Shown piece after piece: positions 38,967 through 51,300 of a stretch of 64,000 nt of DNA; within the stretch, counting starts at the first letter, position 1; each line of letters begins with the position of its first letter. This DNA comes from Xanthostigma xanthostigma (taxonomy: Eukaryota; Arthropoda; Insecta; Raphidioptera; Raphidiidae): the NCBI GenBank assembly GCA_963575645.1, contig OY754475.1, forward strand, positions 2,170,001 to 2,234,000, given 5' to 3'. Under the pieces are notes generated by a model. The model was not told where the DNA came from. It searched no databases and worked only from the letters and a program-made list of their open reading frames with translations. The position numbers and the translations under genes are program-made.

Positions 38967-41390
38967 ATGTTATGTAGAAAGAACTTTCAAATTAAAACCA
39001 ACGGAAATTACAATTTAAGGAAGTATTCGAATGAAATATCTTTTAGCACTGCCAGTTCAAAATGTTTTTACTACGAAGACAACAGCCATGAATTTAAGGG
39101 TCAAACGAAAATGTGATTTATCTTATTATTTCTTTTATCTTTTTTTTTGCTAAATCGAAAGCTTTTTTTGCTAGGAATTTTTATAAATTTATATAATATA
39201 TTAAGTAAAAAATATTAAAAATGTACAGTCAACTATGTAAAACGTAAAAATAAATAAATAAATGACATTAAGATGGTTTTTCTTTAAAGACGTCGCAATT
39301 CTCACAAAAAAAATTGGCGGATTTTTTTCCCCAATTATAAATTGAAAACAAAATATACAAAAAACGAATTTCAGGCTTTTTATCTTCGCAACTGTCAGTT
39401 TGGCTTTTATTCGGGTGACGTAGGTACTGTATATTTTATAGTGAATAAATTCCTAATGGAGGTCAAGAAGTACTCGAATTCGGAACACAACCAAACCATT
39501 GAAATACAGATTTTGGCATAAACTATAATGTAATAATAGACACAAAAGAAACTAACAGTGGTTTAAACGACTTTCACTTTTATTAAAAAAATGCTATGTA
39601 TTGCAAAGATGCAATAATTAGAATCAGCTGTTGACCCAAACAAACTATAAATAAATATTTCGCACACTTATCCAACACGACCAGCACGGCACGGATCAGA
39701 AAAGCCTGCCCATATTATTCAATTGAGTAGCCACGAATTAAAACCAGGAGCCAGCAACGGCCGTCAGAGTCGATCGCCTGCAATTTTTTTCTAGCCGTGC
39801 TGGACCAATCTAGTGTGATACAAATTTTTTGCGGAGAATTCATGAAAAACATGAAAAGCTTTTTTTTTTATTGCGCAGTAAGATTTTAATTTGGGATTTT
39901 TGATTCTCTGGAAGGGGGGGGTTTGAACCCGAAAACCCCCCCCGTGGATCCGCCACTGTGTGATAGCGATGTATTCTTTTCATTAATAGGGCGAAACCAA
40001 AACCTTGTTTCTTCCGACTTGTTCCCTTCTCACAAAATCGCCAAAATAAAAAAATTCTTCCACCGAACTACACCCGTCTAAGTTGCAAACTACAAAATGT
40101 CTGGCACACACGGAGCCTGCACTAAAAGTTGCGAGGTCTTTAGTAATGAGTATTTGATAAATACACTATTTTATTAAAACCAAAAAAATGTTTGTTTTTA
40201 TCTGAAGCGTTCAAGGTAAGTTTATGGAGAGGAAACAGCATTCTATATTTAGAATTATATTGAAGGAGTATGCTTCTTAACTCTACATAAATTATGACTT
40301 CTCCAGACGGAAAAAATACTTCTGCATTGTCTTCGATAAATACTATATTATTAATGTTCATTGTCGGTGAATGAATTATGTCAACAACAATATATACAAC
40401 AATCATTTTTTTTTTGTATTCATATAATTTCAAGACACCGTACTTTAATAATTAACGACACAATAGACAGACATCAAAAGAGCTCGTCACAGATTTGTGT
40501 GAAGAGTCTAATTAAAATTTAGATGACACGTATATATAACGATCCGGTAGTAAACGTGGTAAAGAAAATCAAAATATTTCAATTGCATTAAAATTATTCA
40601 AACAATCAAAAATAATCACACAACCAACCCTGAAACTCCAACTTTACGGACAATAAAAAATAGTATAGAAAAACAGTTTTCAAGCTTAGACAATTTTTGT
40701 GAAAGAAATGGGCCATAAAATATTTTTTAACGATATTCGGTGTAAAATAGCGCAGTAGATTTATTTATCGAAAGTTTCAAAGAATAAAGAGATCGCACTT
40801 GATACTTTGACCATGATAACTTGGGGATAACTTTCTTTCGTAAGCAATACATTGAACAGCATGTATGATAAAGTATACCGTTTATAATTGAAGAAAGTTA
40901 TGAAAATTAAATTTTTCGCTTACTACTACTTAAAAAAATATGACAGAACATCCAGAGATTCATAAATCATTTAATATTTAATTTTTCAAGGATAACAACC
41001 AAAATATGATAATAAGACGATTGAACATTTATTAAAATTATTAGTGTCATTACTGCCTTTGTCATCTGCTCTGTTCATAAAAAATTCCACCTGCAATGTG
41101 TAAATTGATATTTTATTTAAACGACTAATTAAATCTGAGCATAAAAAATATAACAATCCTTCAAGAAAATCACATTTTTATTTCAATGAATATATACAAA
41201 AATATACACACATTTAAAGAAATAAGACTTAAATCTGTCAAAGTTATTGCGAAGAGAAGAAAAAGTATAAAAGTCCATCGACTATATTATATTTAAGAGA
41301 ATCATTGAGCACTTTGAATTGAAAATCGTATCACTAAGTCATCATAGAAAACAAAACCGGGTAATAAATAACAACAAATCAACAATTCAT
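38967..41390. other. Intergenic spacer between convergent genes
   Basis: Lies between the 3' ends of a plus-strand and a minus-strand gene. Holds AATAAA for the left gene (39249) and, on the minus strand, AATAAA for the right gene (+ strand TTTATT at 41177-41182). A transposon-like terminus lies at about 39880-39958, and a 10-bp inverted repeat pair at 39681-39690 and 39794-39803. Nothing else supported. Confidence 0.6.
39681..39958 (-). mobile_element. Possible decayed DNA transposon terminus
   Basis: On the minus strand it starts CAGTGGCGGATCCACG and continues with long G and C runs (39908-39958), the form of terminus seen in several hAT-like elements. Within the same less AT-rich block, CCAGCACGGC (39681-39690) is the exact inverse of GCCGTGCTGG (39794-39803). 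No partner end or target-site duplication was identified, so extent and family are uncertain. Confidence 0.45.
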
Positions 41391-41774
41391 CTAGTTCTTC
41401 TTATCTTCCGGTTGAGGATGTTCCCTGATCCATACGAGAGCTCTTGCAATGGGTTCCGGAATCTTGGGAACACTGTCTCCAACAGGTTGATAACCGTTTT
41501 CGTCAGCTGTATATTCGATATTTACAGCTTTACCTTCAGGATCAGTGTACGAAAACTGCCCAGATACCACTTCAACAGCTTCTTCGCCAACTTTTTTCAG
41601 GGTACCATCTTGTGAAGCTTTCACACCATCGCCAGTTTCATAGTTGTAATGATACGATCCATCTTCTTTGAAATCCGTTTGTAAAGCAACAATTGGAACC
41701 GGTTCGTTCGCAGGCGCAGCCCAAACACAATTAACAAAAACAAAAACAGCAACAATCACAATTGAGGATTTCAT
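41391..41774 (-). CDS. Intronless RR-1 cuticular protein, 127 aa, inverted
   Basis: Single uninterrupted frame. Signal peptide MKSSIVIVAVFVFVNCVWA (1-19), cut before APANE. DFKEDGSYHYNYETGDG (about 34-50) runs on without the phase-2 intron that most of its neighbours have here; the core is FSYTDPEGKAVNIEY, then ADENGYQPVGDSVP (Ser replaces the usual His) and PIARALVWIREHPQPEDKKN. It is the only gene of the nine on the minus strand and the only one without introns, so either a retrocopy or complete intron loss is likely. It looks functional: intact frame, promoter TATATAAA on the minus strand (41824-41831) and AATAAA downstream (41177-41182). No poly(A) tract or target duplication is evident, so a retro event would be old. 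Confidence 0.95.
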   Translation of the reverse strand: MKSSIVIVAVFVFVNCVWAAPANEPVPIVALQTDFKEDGSYHYNYETGDGVKASQDGTLKKVGEEAVEVVSGQFSYTDPEGKAVNIEYTADENGYQPVGDSVPKIPEPIARALVWIREHPQPEDKKN

Positions 41775-41799
41775 TTTGATTAGTTGTTTTCAAAAATCT

Positions 41800-41831
41800 A
41801 ATCATACCTTCCATCAATTTTCGTTTATATA
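41800..41831 (-). promoter_or_regulatory. Core promoter of the intronless gene
   Basis: TATATAAA on the minus strand (41824-41831), placing the start near 41800 and giving a leader of about 25 nt before the ATG at 41774. An own TATA box argues that the gene is expressed. Confidence 0.5.
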
Positions 41832-43288
41832 TTGAGAAACAATATCCCCACCAGCAAGGTTTTTTTTTAATAAAAAAAAAGCCATTGATGTTTTAATATA
41901 ATTTATGCATATAATATTACAGTTGACCAAAACAATTAATTGATTTAAAGTCATATTATTTTTGAAGATTCAGTGTCACTGACTCACTGCAACGCTGTCA
42001 TTATTCATCTGTTGTGTAGCAGTTACCACAACATAAATATCAATTAAATTAAAATAATTATAAAGGTCATGTTTAAATATCTAACTAATTGTCAATGCTT
42101 TTAATGAGTAAAATCATTATTTGCTTTTTAGAAAATCGTACCGTCGCGTTGTTCACATTAAATATTATAACATTAGTCGGTCATTATGATTTAGACATCA
42201 AATTAATAAACATATCCGAAAGAACCATGAGGGTTACAGTAATTGGAAATTCTGATTAAGAATCTCAAGTAAAGGTGACGCTATGGCATACACTAGATTA
42301 TTTTAACGAAGATACATGAAACCAGCCGATCACATAAAGCTTTCCTAAATTCAAGGAAAATCCGAAGAAAGTACACAAGTATGTTTCCAAACTGTGAAAT
42401 TGTTTCCTGACAGCCAGACGATTAAATAATTTATTCAGAAAATTACATACAAATATTTCCAATTACTTACATTTTCAATCTGAACGAAAGTGTAATTATG
42501 ATGTGAGGACAAAAATAGAATAGTGGAATATGTTAGTAATAAAAGATATTGTGTGTATGAAATTGAGGGACATACTGTAGACTGAAGTATATTTTTGAAA
42601 GGTGTGAAGTACCATCATCACATAGATACCAGAAACGCAGCTATAAATAAAATTACGTAATGTTTACCAAAAAATATCAATGGACAAATCTTCGTTTTCT
42701 CTCTATACTTACAAAATATTCAAGGTTGGAATGGTTAGTTTATTAATTTGCGTATTTAATTATATTTATGTACAAAACTGTGTTTTTACAATTTTAAACT
42801 ACATTTTAAAAATGCTAAAATATTAAAATTATTTGAGTGATTGAACGAAAAAAATCAATAGCGAACAAGGCTAAAAATATTTTGACAACATAGCCGACAC
42901 ATTTTTCAAAGCAAGTTTCAAAACAGAATAATATTTTTCTCAATAACAATTTACAAACAATTTTGGAAGAAAAAATCTACTTATTTACAGAAAATTAAAA
43001 GAAACTGACCAAATTCCAAGAAAAAATACACGTAAGAAAATTTCAAAGCAAATATAATGATATAGGTAACATTCTGGGTTTGCAAATCTGAGAAGAATGT
43101 TCTGGCAAAAAATAGTTGAACCTGCCTGTTTAAGGAATAAAAAATGACTCAAAAATTAGTGATTATTTGAAAATAGATTAATACTCATATCTATAAAAGT
43201 GCATTATAGGCAAATATAATATTGAGGTTAATTCAGTTAACACTTTTTGTAGTTCAATTCATAATCTATATTGTCAACATTGATTTCA
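41832..43288. other. Spacer between divergent genes
   Basis: A 1.45-kb spacer separating the only divergent gene pair of the cluster, so it may contain shared upstream control sequence. A TATAAATA at about 42650 has no plausible coding exon after it. TCAAGGTTGG (42710) is weakly like a nuclear-receptor half site. Nothing stronger seen. Confidence 0.5.
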
Positions 43289-43325
43289 TATAAATATTCA
43301 ATGTTACAACAAAATAATTTACAGT
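43289..43325 (+). promoter_or_regulatory. Core promoter of the acidic RR-1 gene
   Basis: TATAAATA at 43289-43296 with a start expected near 43320 (TTTACAGTT), giving a leader of about 58 nt without upstream ATG. A second TATAAAAG at 43192-43199 is an alternative, with a longer leader. Confidence 0.5.
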
Positions 43326-43379
43326 TAACGTTTATAGCAAAGTAGTGAATACTTCGGGCACTAAAGAAACGAATATATA

Positions 43380-44581
43380 ATGTGGATTTTAAAAGTAAGT
43401 TAGAATTGGTGGAAAATTTACCAACTTAAAAAAATATTTACCAAAATCAAATCCGGTTTATAATATTTTGGATATTCAACAAAACACAAAAAAAATATCA
43501 TAATGACAAAACGACATTCAAACTGAAGCCTGACTTGAGGCAAATTTAAAACTTATAATATTTTGGACATTCGATACCATGTATCGAAATGACACCAAAG
43601 CCTCAAAACAAAAGTTTCACTAAATATTAACAAAACATTTTATTTTTTATTCTATGAAAACGCTAGGGTTACATCTAGGCCCAGTTCGTCCAAATTGTTT
43701 TTATTTTTAACGATGAAATAGAACTGACAGACCTGGGGACTATAGATAAGTTGTAGGAGCGTCATATAAACAAGAGGCTTCGTTACGGATTGGAAGTGTC
43801 AAAATTTATTTTACATTAGAGAGCATGTTTGTATTTCAACATTTTTTAGGTCACCTTGCTTTCGGTATGCTTATTCATTGTGTTTGCCAGACCGGAAGAT
43901 TCCACATCATCCGACGAGGACGATAGTGGTAGTGATTCGGACGAAACTACTGAATCCATAGTTGAACATACCGAGTCCGTTGGAAAAGATGGCAGTTACA
44001 ATTACAGGTAAACAGGTAAACATAATTTAACCCCGAATCAAATACTTATCTTTATTAATTTTAATTTAGTTATGAGACATCAAACGGAATCAAAGTTGAG
44101 CAATACAATTATGTGAAACTACTTCCAAGTGGACGAAGTGACTCTGCGGATTCAGAAGAAGAAATTCAAGTTCAGCAAGGATCATATTCGTACACAGCAC
44201 CTGACGGAACAGTTATAAGTTTAAGGTATTTTTTTTTCTTTTTAATATTATAAGAGATAGTTTTTTTTAAAACGCACTGTTTGCTTTTTCAGTTATACAG
44301 CCGATGAAAATGGTTTTCAACCTGAAGGTGATCATTTACCAACGCTCTCGCCAATTGCTGACATTTTACTGAAGAAACAGTTGAGTGAAGACTCCGATGA
44401 TAGCGATTCGAAAGATTCTGATGGAAGCGAAGAAAGTGGTAAGCACAGAAAAGGAAAAAGCAATGAAAGTGATGATGACGAGGATTCTGACGATAATGAA
44501 TCAAGTGAAAATAGCAAAAGTCAAGACGAAGACGACGACGACGACTCAGGAAGCAATGGAAAAAGTGATGACAAAGATTAA
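43380..44581 (+). CDS. RR-1 protein flanked by Asp/Glu/Ser-rich segments, 205 aa
   Basis: Exons: 43380-43394, 43850-44007, 44070-44225, 44293-44581 (phases 0, 2, 2). Signal peptide MWILKVTLLSVCLFIVFA (1-18). Residues 19-46 are acidic (SSDEDDSGSDSDETTES). The RR-1 domain starts in GKDGSYNYSYETSNGIKVEQ (50-69), has SYSYTAPDGTVISLSY and [15 protein letters not shown], then departs from the family: the usual PPxPxAI...AL segment is degraded to LSPIADILLKKQ. Residues 141-205 are a hydrophilic tail of Ser, Asp, Glu and Lys with many Ser-x-x-Asp/Glu sites (casein kinase 2 or Fam20C-like targets), including a run of five Asp. The third intron is placed differently from its neighbours (in L-S-Y, residue 110). 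AATAAA overlaps the stop (44581-44586) and recurs at 44839-44844. Chitin binding is expected; metal ion or mineral binding by the acidic parts is inference. Confidence 0.93.
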
Positions 44582-45995
44582 ATAAATATCACCATTTTAT
44601 ATCAATTTTTTTACTTTCCGGATTAGGTTTTTTTCATTAGTATTTAAAACTATGAATGATTTGCTTCCAAAATATTGCACTTATTAAATATTTTCAAATT
44701 AAAACCTTATTAGTGTCATTATGTACTTAAAAGCGCTTCGAAATTACGCATTAACAATGTGTTAAAATAGTTTAGTTATTTATAGAGACAATTACGAATA
44801 CCTTGAGATCAAGAAAAACACACAACTATTAAAATGTGAATAAAAAAATGAACTAAAATTATCAGAAAATAATGTATTTATATTAACTATTTACGAATAA
44901 AAATGTTTGAACTATAATAAAGAATTGATAATTAGTGAAGTAATTAAAAACTTTTTAACCTAAAAACAACATATTTTGTGAGTGCAGTTTTAAATGATTT
45001 TTGTCAACGAAATTAGTAATTTTGTAATACTTAAATTGTGTCTTTTTAATATTTGCATATTTAGTAGGAAGTCATTAAGCCAGTTAAAATATGCGCAATA
45101 TTTTATAATACCACATAAAACATAATAAAACAATATACAGATATGCAATATTAACAAAACAAAAAATTGAAGAGATACTGAGCCCACTAAAATCGAAAAA
45201 TTATTAGTCTAATCCATAACTGCATTTTCTTTGTATATAAGTCTATTTATTTTTTTGTACGTGTATGGGACGTTAAACCTGTTGATCCTCTACAACTATA
45301 CTGATAAAACTTTTTTTATTTAGTGCAAAATTCTCTGCAAAATCCTTCCACTGTGTTACTTTTGTAATTCACGAAACTTTGACTCACAAACGGTTAGTCG
45401 AACTAAAATGACTATTGAAGGAGATTTATTTGGTTGAGGAACAATTGAAATAAGCTTTACCAAATGACTGTAAATAATTTTATGCGTATTTGCTGAATAA
45501 AACAATATTCAGAAGACATCCTCCAAATCCAACACACAAAAATCGAGCTGAACTGAGTTGATTTTTTTAAGCGTGATAAAATTTCCTAATTGGATTTTCA
45601 TTGTTTCTATACCGATGTTATACAATACCATCAGTTTCATTTTGTTTGAGGAAGCCTGTAAACAACGCGATACGTTAGAAGATATACTAATTTTGACTGT
45701 TTTACTAATTTATAAATTAATAAAACGATTTAACAAGAAGTCCACGTAAAACTTATTTAGGTACGATTTACTAGCAATTAATAGGAAAAACGAGAAGAGA
45801 TTAAAATAGTTTAGATTATTCCAAAGATCAAGAAGAAAAAACACACAAAATGTGAATAAAGAAATGAAGAAACTGTACGAACTATTTATAAATAAAAATG
45901 TTTAATAAAAACTTATTTACATTGATTTACTGGCAACATAGGAAAAATCCATTTTTTAGTGTCGTCATTTATTATGAGTATTCCGTACCTCAAAG

Positions 45996-46108
45996 GAAAA
46001 AAAAGCCGGGCAAGTGCTAATTCGGCTCGATCACTGAAGGTTCCGCACAATGGGGAACACCACGAGAGAATTTATGGGGAACACCACGAGATAATTTATG
46101 GGGAACAT
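45996..46108. repeat. Interspersed-repeat remnant with a 24-bp tandem
   Basis: GCCGGGCAAGTGCTAATTCG followed by GGCTCGATCACTGAAGGTTC resembles a conserved block I know from widespread insect repeats (GGGCAAGTGCGAGTCGG, GGGTTCCGTAC). It runs into two and a half copies of a 24-bp unit, TGGGGAACACCACGAGA and 7 more bases, at 46051-46108. Family not assigned. Confidence 0.5.
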
Positions 46109-47642
46109 AGTTCGTCCATCTAAATTATAAAAATACTTGACTGACTTTCATTTATACAAGAAAATATGTAAGCACAACTGCAAACACGTTTATTGTTAAG
46201 AAACGGTAATAAAAATCCTCAGGGATCAACCAATTTGATTTTGACATATCTACTGATCAAAAAAAATTGAGTAAATAATTAAAAATATATAGGTGCTCAT
46301 TAATTATCAATTTCTAAGGAATAGATGCATCTAGAAACTTTCTCTCATTGTTTGGACGGCTTCAGTGCATCTGTCGTCCTCATGTGTTATTAGATTAGAT
46401 TGGAATCGATTGGACAACGATAATAAAATACATAGATGTGACAGATTAAAATTTATAATAAAAAAATTCTTCAGCTTTTGAATAAAAAAATTCAGTGATA
46501 TTTCTTTTTTGTAATATTCGTATCTCTAGGCAATAATAATTTGTTACAGGAGTTTGAGTTAATAAAATTTTGGCACAATGCAATGACTAGTTAGTTTATG
46601 TAGGAGCTATGGAATTTTTTTGTCTTATGAAGATCTGAATTTGTTTCAAACAAATGCTGTTTCACACCGTAGAATTGAAAAGATACCGACGGTTTTTAGA
46701 ATAATTAATCTTTTCATACCTAACTCGATGAAAAAATTAAATAGTTCTTAATTCACACTTTATGGCGCATTTGAAATACAGTCGATAGTGGATAAGTTGG
46801 AAATAAATCTCGATAGGACTAATTGTGAGCTCCTGGCATTTTTGCACCAAAGAAAAAAAAACTGACACTGAATTCTGATTACTAGGATCAATCCCCTTCG
46901 GAATAATAATAATAATACAAACAATAATAATATACCTATACAATAATATTATATAGTATTATTTTAAATTGTTAAGAAAAAACATTAAATCCACAATTTT
47001 GTTTCGTTGAATACAAAACCAGATTTTCCATCACTTTTTTCGTAGAGTTGTAATTTTATTTATAAGGTCCTTTGCTATTTTATTTTGAGGAAGTATTATG
47101 ATTAAACTGTTTAAAATTCATTTTTTTAAATTTTAATCTTTGAGTAGCGTAAACACAAAACTAATAGCAATTTTATAATTATTCTATATTGTAAGTTATT
47201 TGATTTTTATACCTCGTTTTTTACAGGATAAAAACCTAATGCCAATAATTACAAATTTTTATGAAATCTTATGCAACCCGAAAAAACTTAGATTCAAATT
47301 TCTAAACGATATTATAATCGAAACCGAAACGTTTCCTAGGTTTTGCAAAAAATACTCCGTTGAAATCGTAATATTAAAACTGTCCACGGAAAAGAATGTA
47401 AATACAAGATTCGCCAATAATATTCACATAAATGTGTTAATATTAATATTAGCTAATTTTATGGTTATTTAATAGTAATTTATGGAAATAATTTAGTTAT
47501 TTCGTCTAAATTTAAAATCGCTACGTTATTGCGAATAAAGTAACTGGCTGAAGACATGTCAAGGCTGCATTTACGATAAAAACAGCACTTATAAAAAAGG
47601 GCAATACTCAATTTTCTGTAGAAAATATGGCAAGTATTTAAT

Positions 47643-47740
47643 GCTTCCTCCTTCCACATTTGTGATTAGGGATAGTTCAAGCATAAGAACAGGCTTCCTC
47701 CTTCCACATTTGTGTTTAGGGGTAGTTCAAGCATAAGAAC
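47643..47740. repeat. 50-bp tandem duplication
   Basis: Two near-identical copies starting GCTTCCTCCTTCCACATTTG at 47643 and 47693; they share GTTCAAGCATAAGAAC and differ at only two or three sites. Confidence 0.9.
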
Positions 47741-48227
47741 TGAAAAGTACAACGCAATACTTTTGACTCGTTTGGGGATTAGATCCAGATTATGATCCTT
47801 GCGGCTTCCCGAAGAACTCGTACCAACCCTTCATAATTCAAGATGGGAACGCCAAAAACGACTACTCATTATTTCAATTCTGGCGTAAAGATAAAAATAT
47901 AAAAATCCAAAAAAGAAACATTACTGATCTCTAATTCAGAAAAAAATAATGATTGTAAAATTAATGAGATCACACTTGCATCAACTTATAGGCTACAAAG
48001 CAAAACAAATATAATAATTGCTAAGAACTAATAAAATAGTATTTAATATCAGATAAGTGTGGAATATGCTCGGCGTTAGACTACTTCCAGAAATCAGGGC
48101 AGAAAAATAGAGATGCAGCATAGACTGTTTGAATAAAATAGAAAGAGTAAACATCATAACGATGTTCAACTGTTTAAGAGATGGGCGTCCACAGTGTTCT
48201 TTGATGGAGAGCCTTTCTAGAAATGCT

Positions 48228-48261
48228 ATAAATAGCAGATGTAAGAGCTTTATAAGATCAG
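48228..48261 (+). promoter_or_regulatory. Core promoter of the 48.3-kb gene
   Basis: TATAAATAG at 48228-48236 and TCAG initiator with its A at 48260, 32 nt from the TATA box. The 74-nt leader has no other ATG before 48334. This supports placing exon 1 here, more than 3 kb from exon 2. Confidence 0.6.
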
Positions 48262-48333
48262 AAAGTGTTAAATATTTGACGTGGTATAGTTATTTTATAT
48301 TTAAGTTATTTTTAGTAACAATAAATAGCAACA

Positions 48334-51300
48334 ATGAAATATCAGGTGAGTGACGTCATACAACGGTCATGTTTATTATTAAAACTGTACAAATTCGCAA
48401 TAAACACAAACCCATTGTTACTTTTAATATTTCTTTTCTAATCGTAATTGTTGATAAAAAAGTGACTTGCAACTGTCTTTTAAGTCTAGTGCCAATTCGT
48501 TATTTTTCACCGTTATTAGATAAAAACTGGGAGTTTGTTATCGGAAACGCCATATAAAAAATGATGCGCTTCGCAGATTATCTTAACGAAAGAGTAAAAG
48601 AAAATTAAACAACCAAAAATAAACTCAAATCTTTGATGATATTGTCAAATGTATTAGATATACCACATTGAAAAAAGTGTTGCAAATTTATAGACACAGA
48701 AAAAACTATTAAATAACAGTTTAATAGACGATCATATAATTAGCAAATAATAAAGGTAATAAATGTAATAAAAAACTTATGATTTTAACTGACCCAGATT
48801 TTAAGATTCGATGAAAACTCCTTCATTAATAGGCCTCTAATTAAATGATTGCTATGAGAACTAAGGCTGATCCAAACACATGAACATGTGACACTTTTTT
48901 GTTGGTGTACCTTTTTGTTTAGAAAAACTACCTATTTCAGCAAATTAGGATGTTTTTTACAGGAGCTTTAATTATAAATTGAGAAAAAAACGAACGTCGC
49001 ATGATTTTCCGATCTTTTAAAGACGTCTTACATAACGGTTTTACCTTTAGCCTTGACCTTATGTCTAAACGATGGAGCGGGGACAACACAGCTAATTATT
49101 AATAGTTTAACTTAAAGTTGTTTTTAATAAATAATAAAAATAATTTTTATCTGATTACATCATCGAAAAATATCGGAAAATTTCGACGCATCGTGTATTT
49201 TTTGTTTTAATTGACTTGTGTTTTTTTTGTGCTTTTTTGATAGTCTTTTTTATGTAATAGGGAAGGTCAAAAAATATTCTAGTGAAAATACTTATTTTAT
49301 TATTCTATAATTGCGGGGAAAATAGATAAAAATGAATAGTTAAAAAAGTAAGCGTTTATAACTGCTTACATAAATAACGGAGATATTACCTACATGTAAA
49401 AAAAATGTTACATTCCAGTTGTTGGAAAATTAAACCATTTTCAATTTATCACAGTAATGTAAAATGTTCGCTACAGATAGTTTTCACAACGATAGCATAG
49501 TCTGCATTGGAGACACGTTTTTAATAAAAAAAAAAAAATAAGAATTGTGTTACAAACGGAAGCTAAAATTCGTATAAACAAATAGAATATTAGGTATATA
49601 TAATTTTACTTGGGAATAAAATCATTTTTCTAAGCAAATAATTTTTAATTTTTAAGAATTGCTTATTTCGCCCAGTTGATTTAAATGTGATTTAATGTTA
49701 ATATCGATTTTCGTGTTTAAAAATTTGAATCTAGACGCATACATATTTCATTTTATTTCTTCAAATTCACATTACATAAATAAGAATTTTCTGCCTAATT
49801 TCGAAAGCAATTGAGTTTAATTCCTGTAAATATTTATTTATGACTATAATATTGAAGTCACAGCCCGTTCCCAAATTCGGAGTAGGTACCTACTGGGAAA
49901 AGTTGATAGAAGATTCGTACGCCAAGGCTCTTTTTAGGAAGCACTGCACTTTTATTTAACAGGTGTAAAAAGCACAAGTACTTTATTTGAAAACTTTGAA
50001 CGAATACAGGAAGCACTGCACTTTTATTTAACAGGTGTAAAAAGCACAAGTACTTTATTTGAAAACTTTGAACGAATACATAAGTAATAAAATTTAATAA
50101 AAAATACACAGTAGAAAATTGACGAGGTGTGAACTTTTGACTTTGATAACGGTAATAATAAGATTTAAACTTTACTAGCTGTACCTGGTCACGCATTGCT
50201 GTGAGTTTGCGTGTGTTGCTGTTAAGTTCAACAAATTAATATCGCTCCAATTCCCGTAACAAAATTAGTATAATGTGTGTTGCTTTAACGTCCAACAGAT
50301 GGCGCTGTTTTTCACCTGTAAAGGGTGCGCCATTAACGTGATAAATACCGAAAAACACGCGTGTATTCAAATGCAACGTTGTGTCAAAATTTCATACCAA
50401 TCGATGAACAATTTTTGGAGAATTAAGATTTTGAACAAACGGACATTAGCATTTTTACTTACAAGTAAAAATTAAAATTAGTCCCGCGGGGTTTTGTGTG
50501 ATGCATAGATGCTTGCGGGGGTTCTATTTTTTTGTAACTAAACTTATTTGCACAGTATTGTAGTTTAGCAACATGATAAGAATGTGGGTAGACCTGAAGA
50601 TGTGCTAAGTGATTTCAACTTTCACTATTCTTAATTTGACCTTTGCTTTATTGATATTTAATAAGGAAGGGGGATTGGCTTTTATACAAATTCAATTCAC
50701 GAATACAGTTATAAATATCAAAGCGTTATTACCTTGATTGTCAGAGTCTTTAAAAATGCCAGAAACAAAAAAAAATACGCTTGACCGATTCATGAACTGT
50801 GTCACAATTTTACTAAATTGTTCACGAATTGCTGAACATAATCGTTCACAAAATACTGGCAAATAGATACACTATCACAATATTAACAAACTTTAGTTAA
50901 AAAATTCGAAACAGTTCGAATGCCTTTAAATGAAAACGCGAATGAACTATTTATTATTCCATTTATCAGAAGCTATAGCCACACTTTCAACGTATGTGAT
51001 TCAAAAGCTCAGTTGTATTTAAACTGCAGTTTTCAAAAGATGATGAGTTTCGAAAAAAAAATACTTATTTAAAAGAACTGTCATTTTAAAAAGTTTACTA
51101 GCTGATCCGTTACAAAAATTTCCCAATTAACCCTTGCTTCAAAACACCTGCATATGATCAAAATCAAATTTTTCGCAGATTTCTTTCTTGATGCTTATTG
51201 ATAATAAAATGAAGCTTTTTCAATGGCAATATAAGGCTCTATGAAAAACGAACTTTTTAGATTTAATAAATATCAAATTTTACGCAGATTTCTTTCTTGA

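Larger units (their letters stand above)
44582..48227. other. Intergenic spacer with repeat remnants
   Basis: A 3.6-kb AT-rich spacer with a repeat-derived block near 45996-46108 and a 50-bp tandem duplication at 47643-47740. A 90-codon open frame at 47200-47472 has no family features and is not called. Confidence 0.6.

Noticed and set aside
42640-42735. Possible additional promoter and first exon before the acidic gene
   Set aside because: TATAAATA is present but no ATG with a short in-frame exon and donor follows at a suitable distance.
44289-44585. Antisense Ser/His-rich and sense Met/Thr/Lys-rich frames over the acidic tail
   Set aside because: They mirror the GAT/GAC/AGT-rich codons of the acidic tail; the RR-1 frame runs directly into the acidic one.
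47200-47472. A 90-codon plus-strand frame
   Set aside because: Composition is Ile/Asn/Phe-rich as expected from AT-rich noncoding DNA, with no signal peptide or family motif.
49858-50196. A 112-codon minus-strand frame with a repeated peptide
   Set aside because: Its length comes from an in-frame 72-bp tandem duplication; no motifs, and it lies in an intron.
50756-50800. Alternative exon 1 for the 48.3-kb gene (ATG at 50756 or 50792, donor TGT|GTCACA)
   Set aside because: The donor is poor, and the N-terminus would be long and charged or weak; the exon at 48334 has a consensus donor and a better signal peptide.
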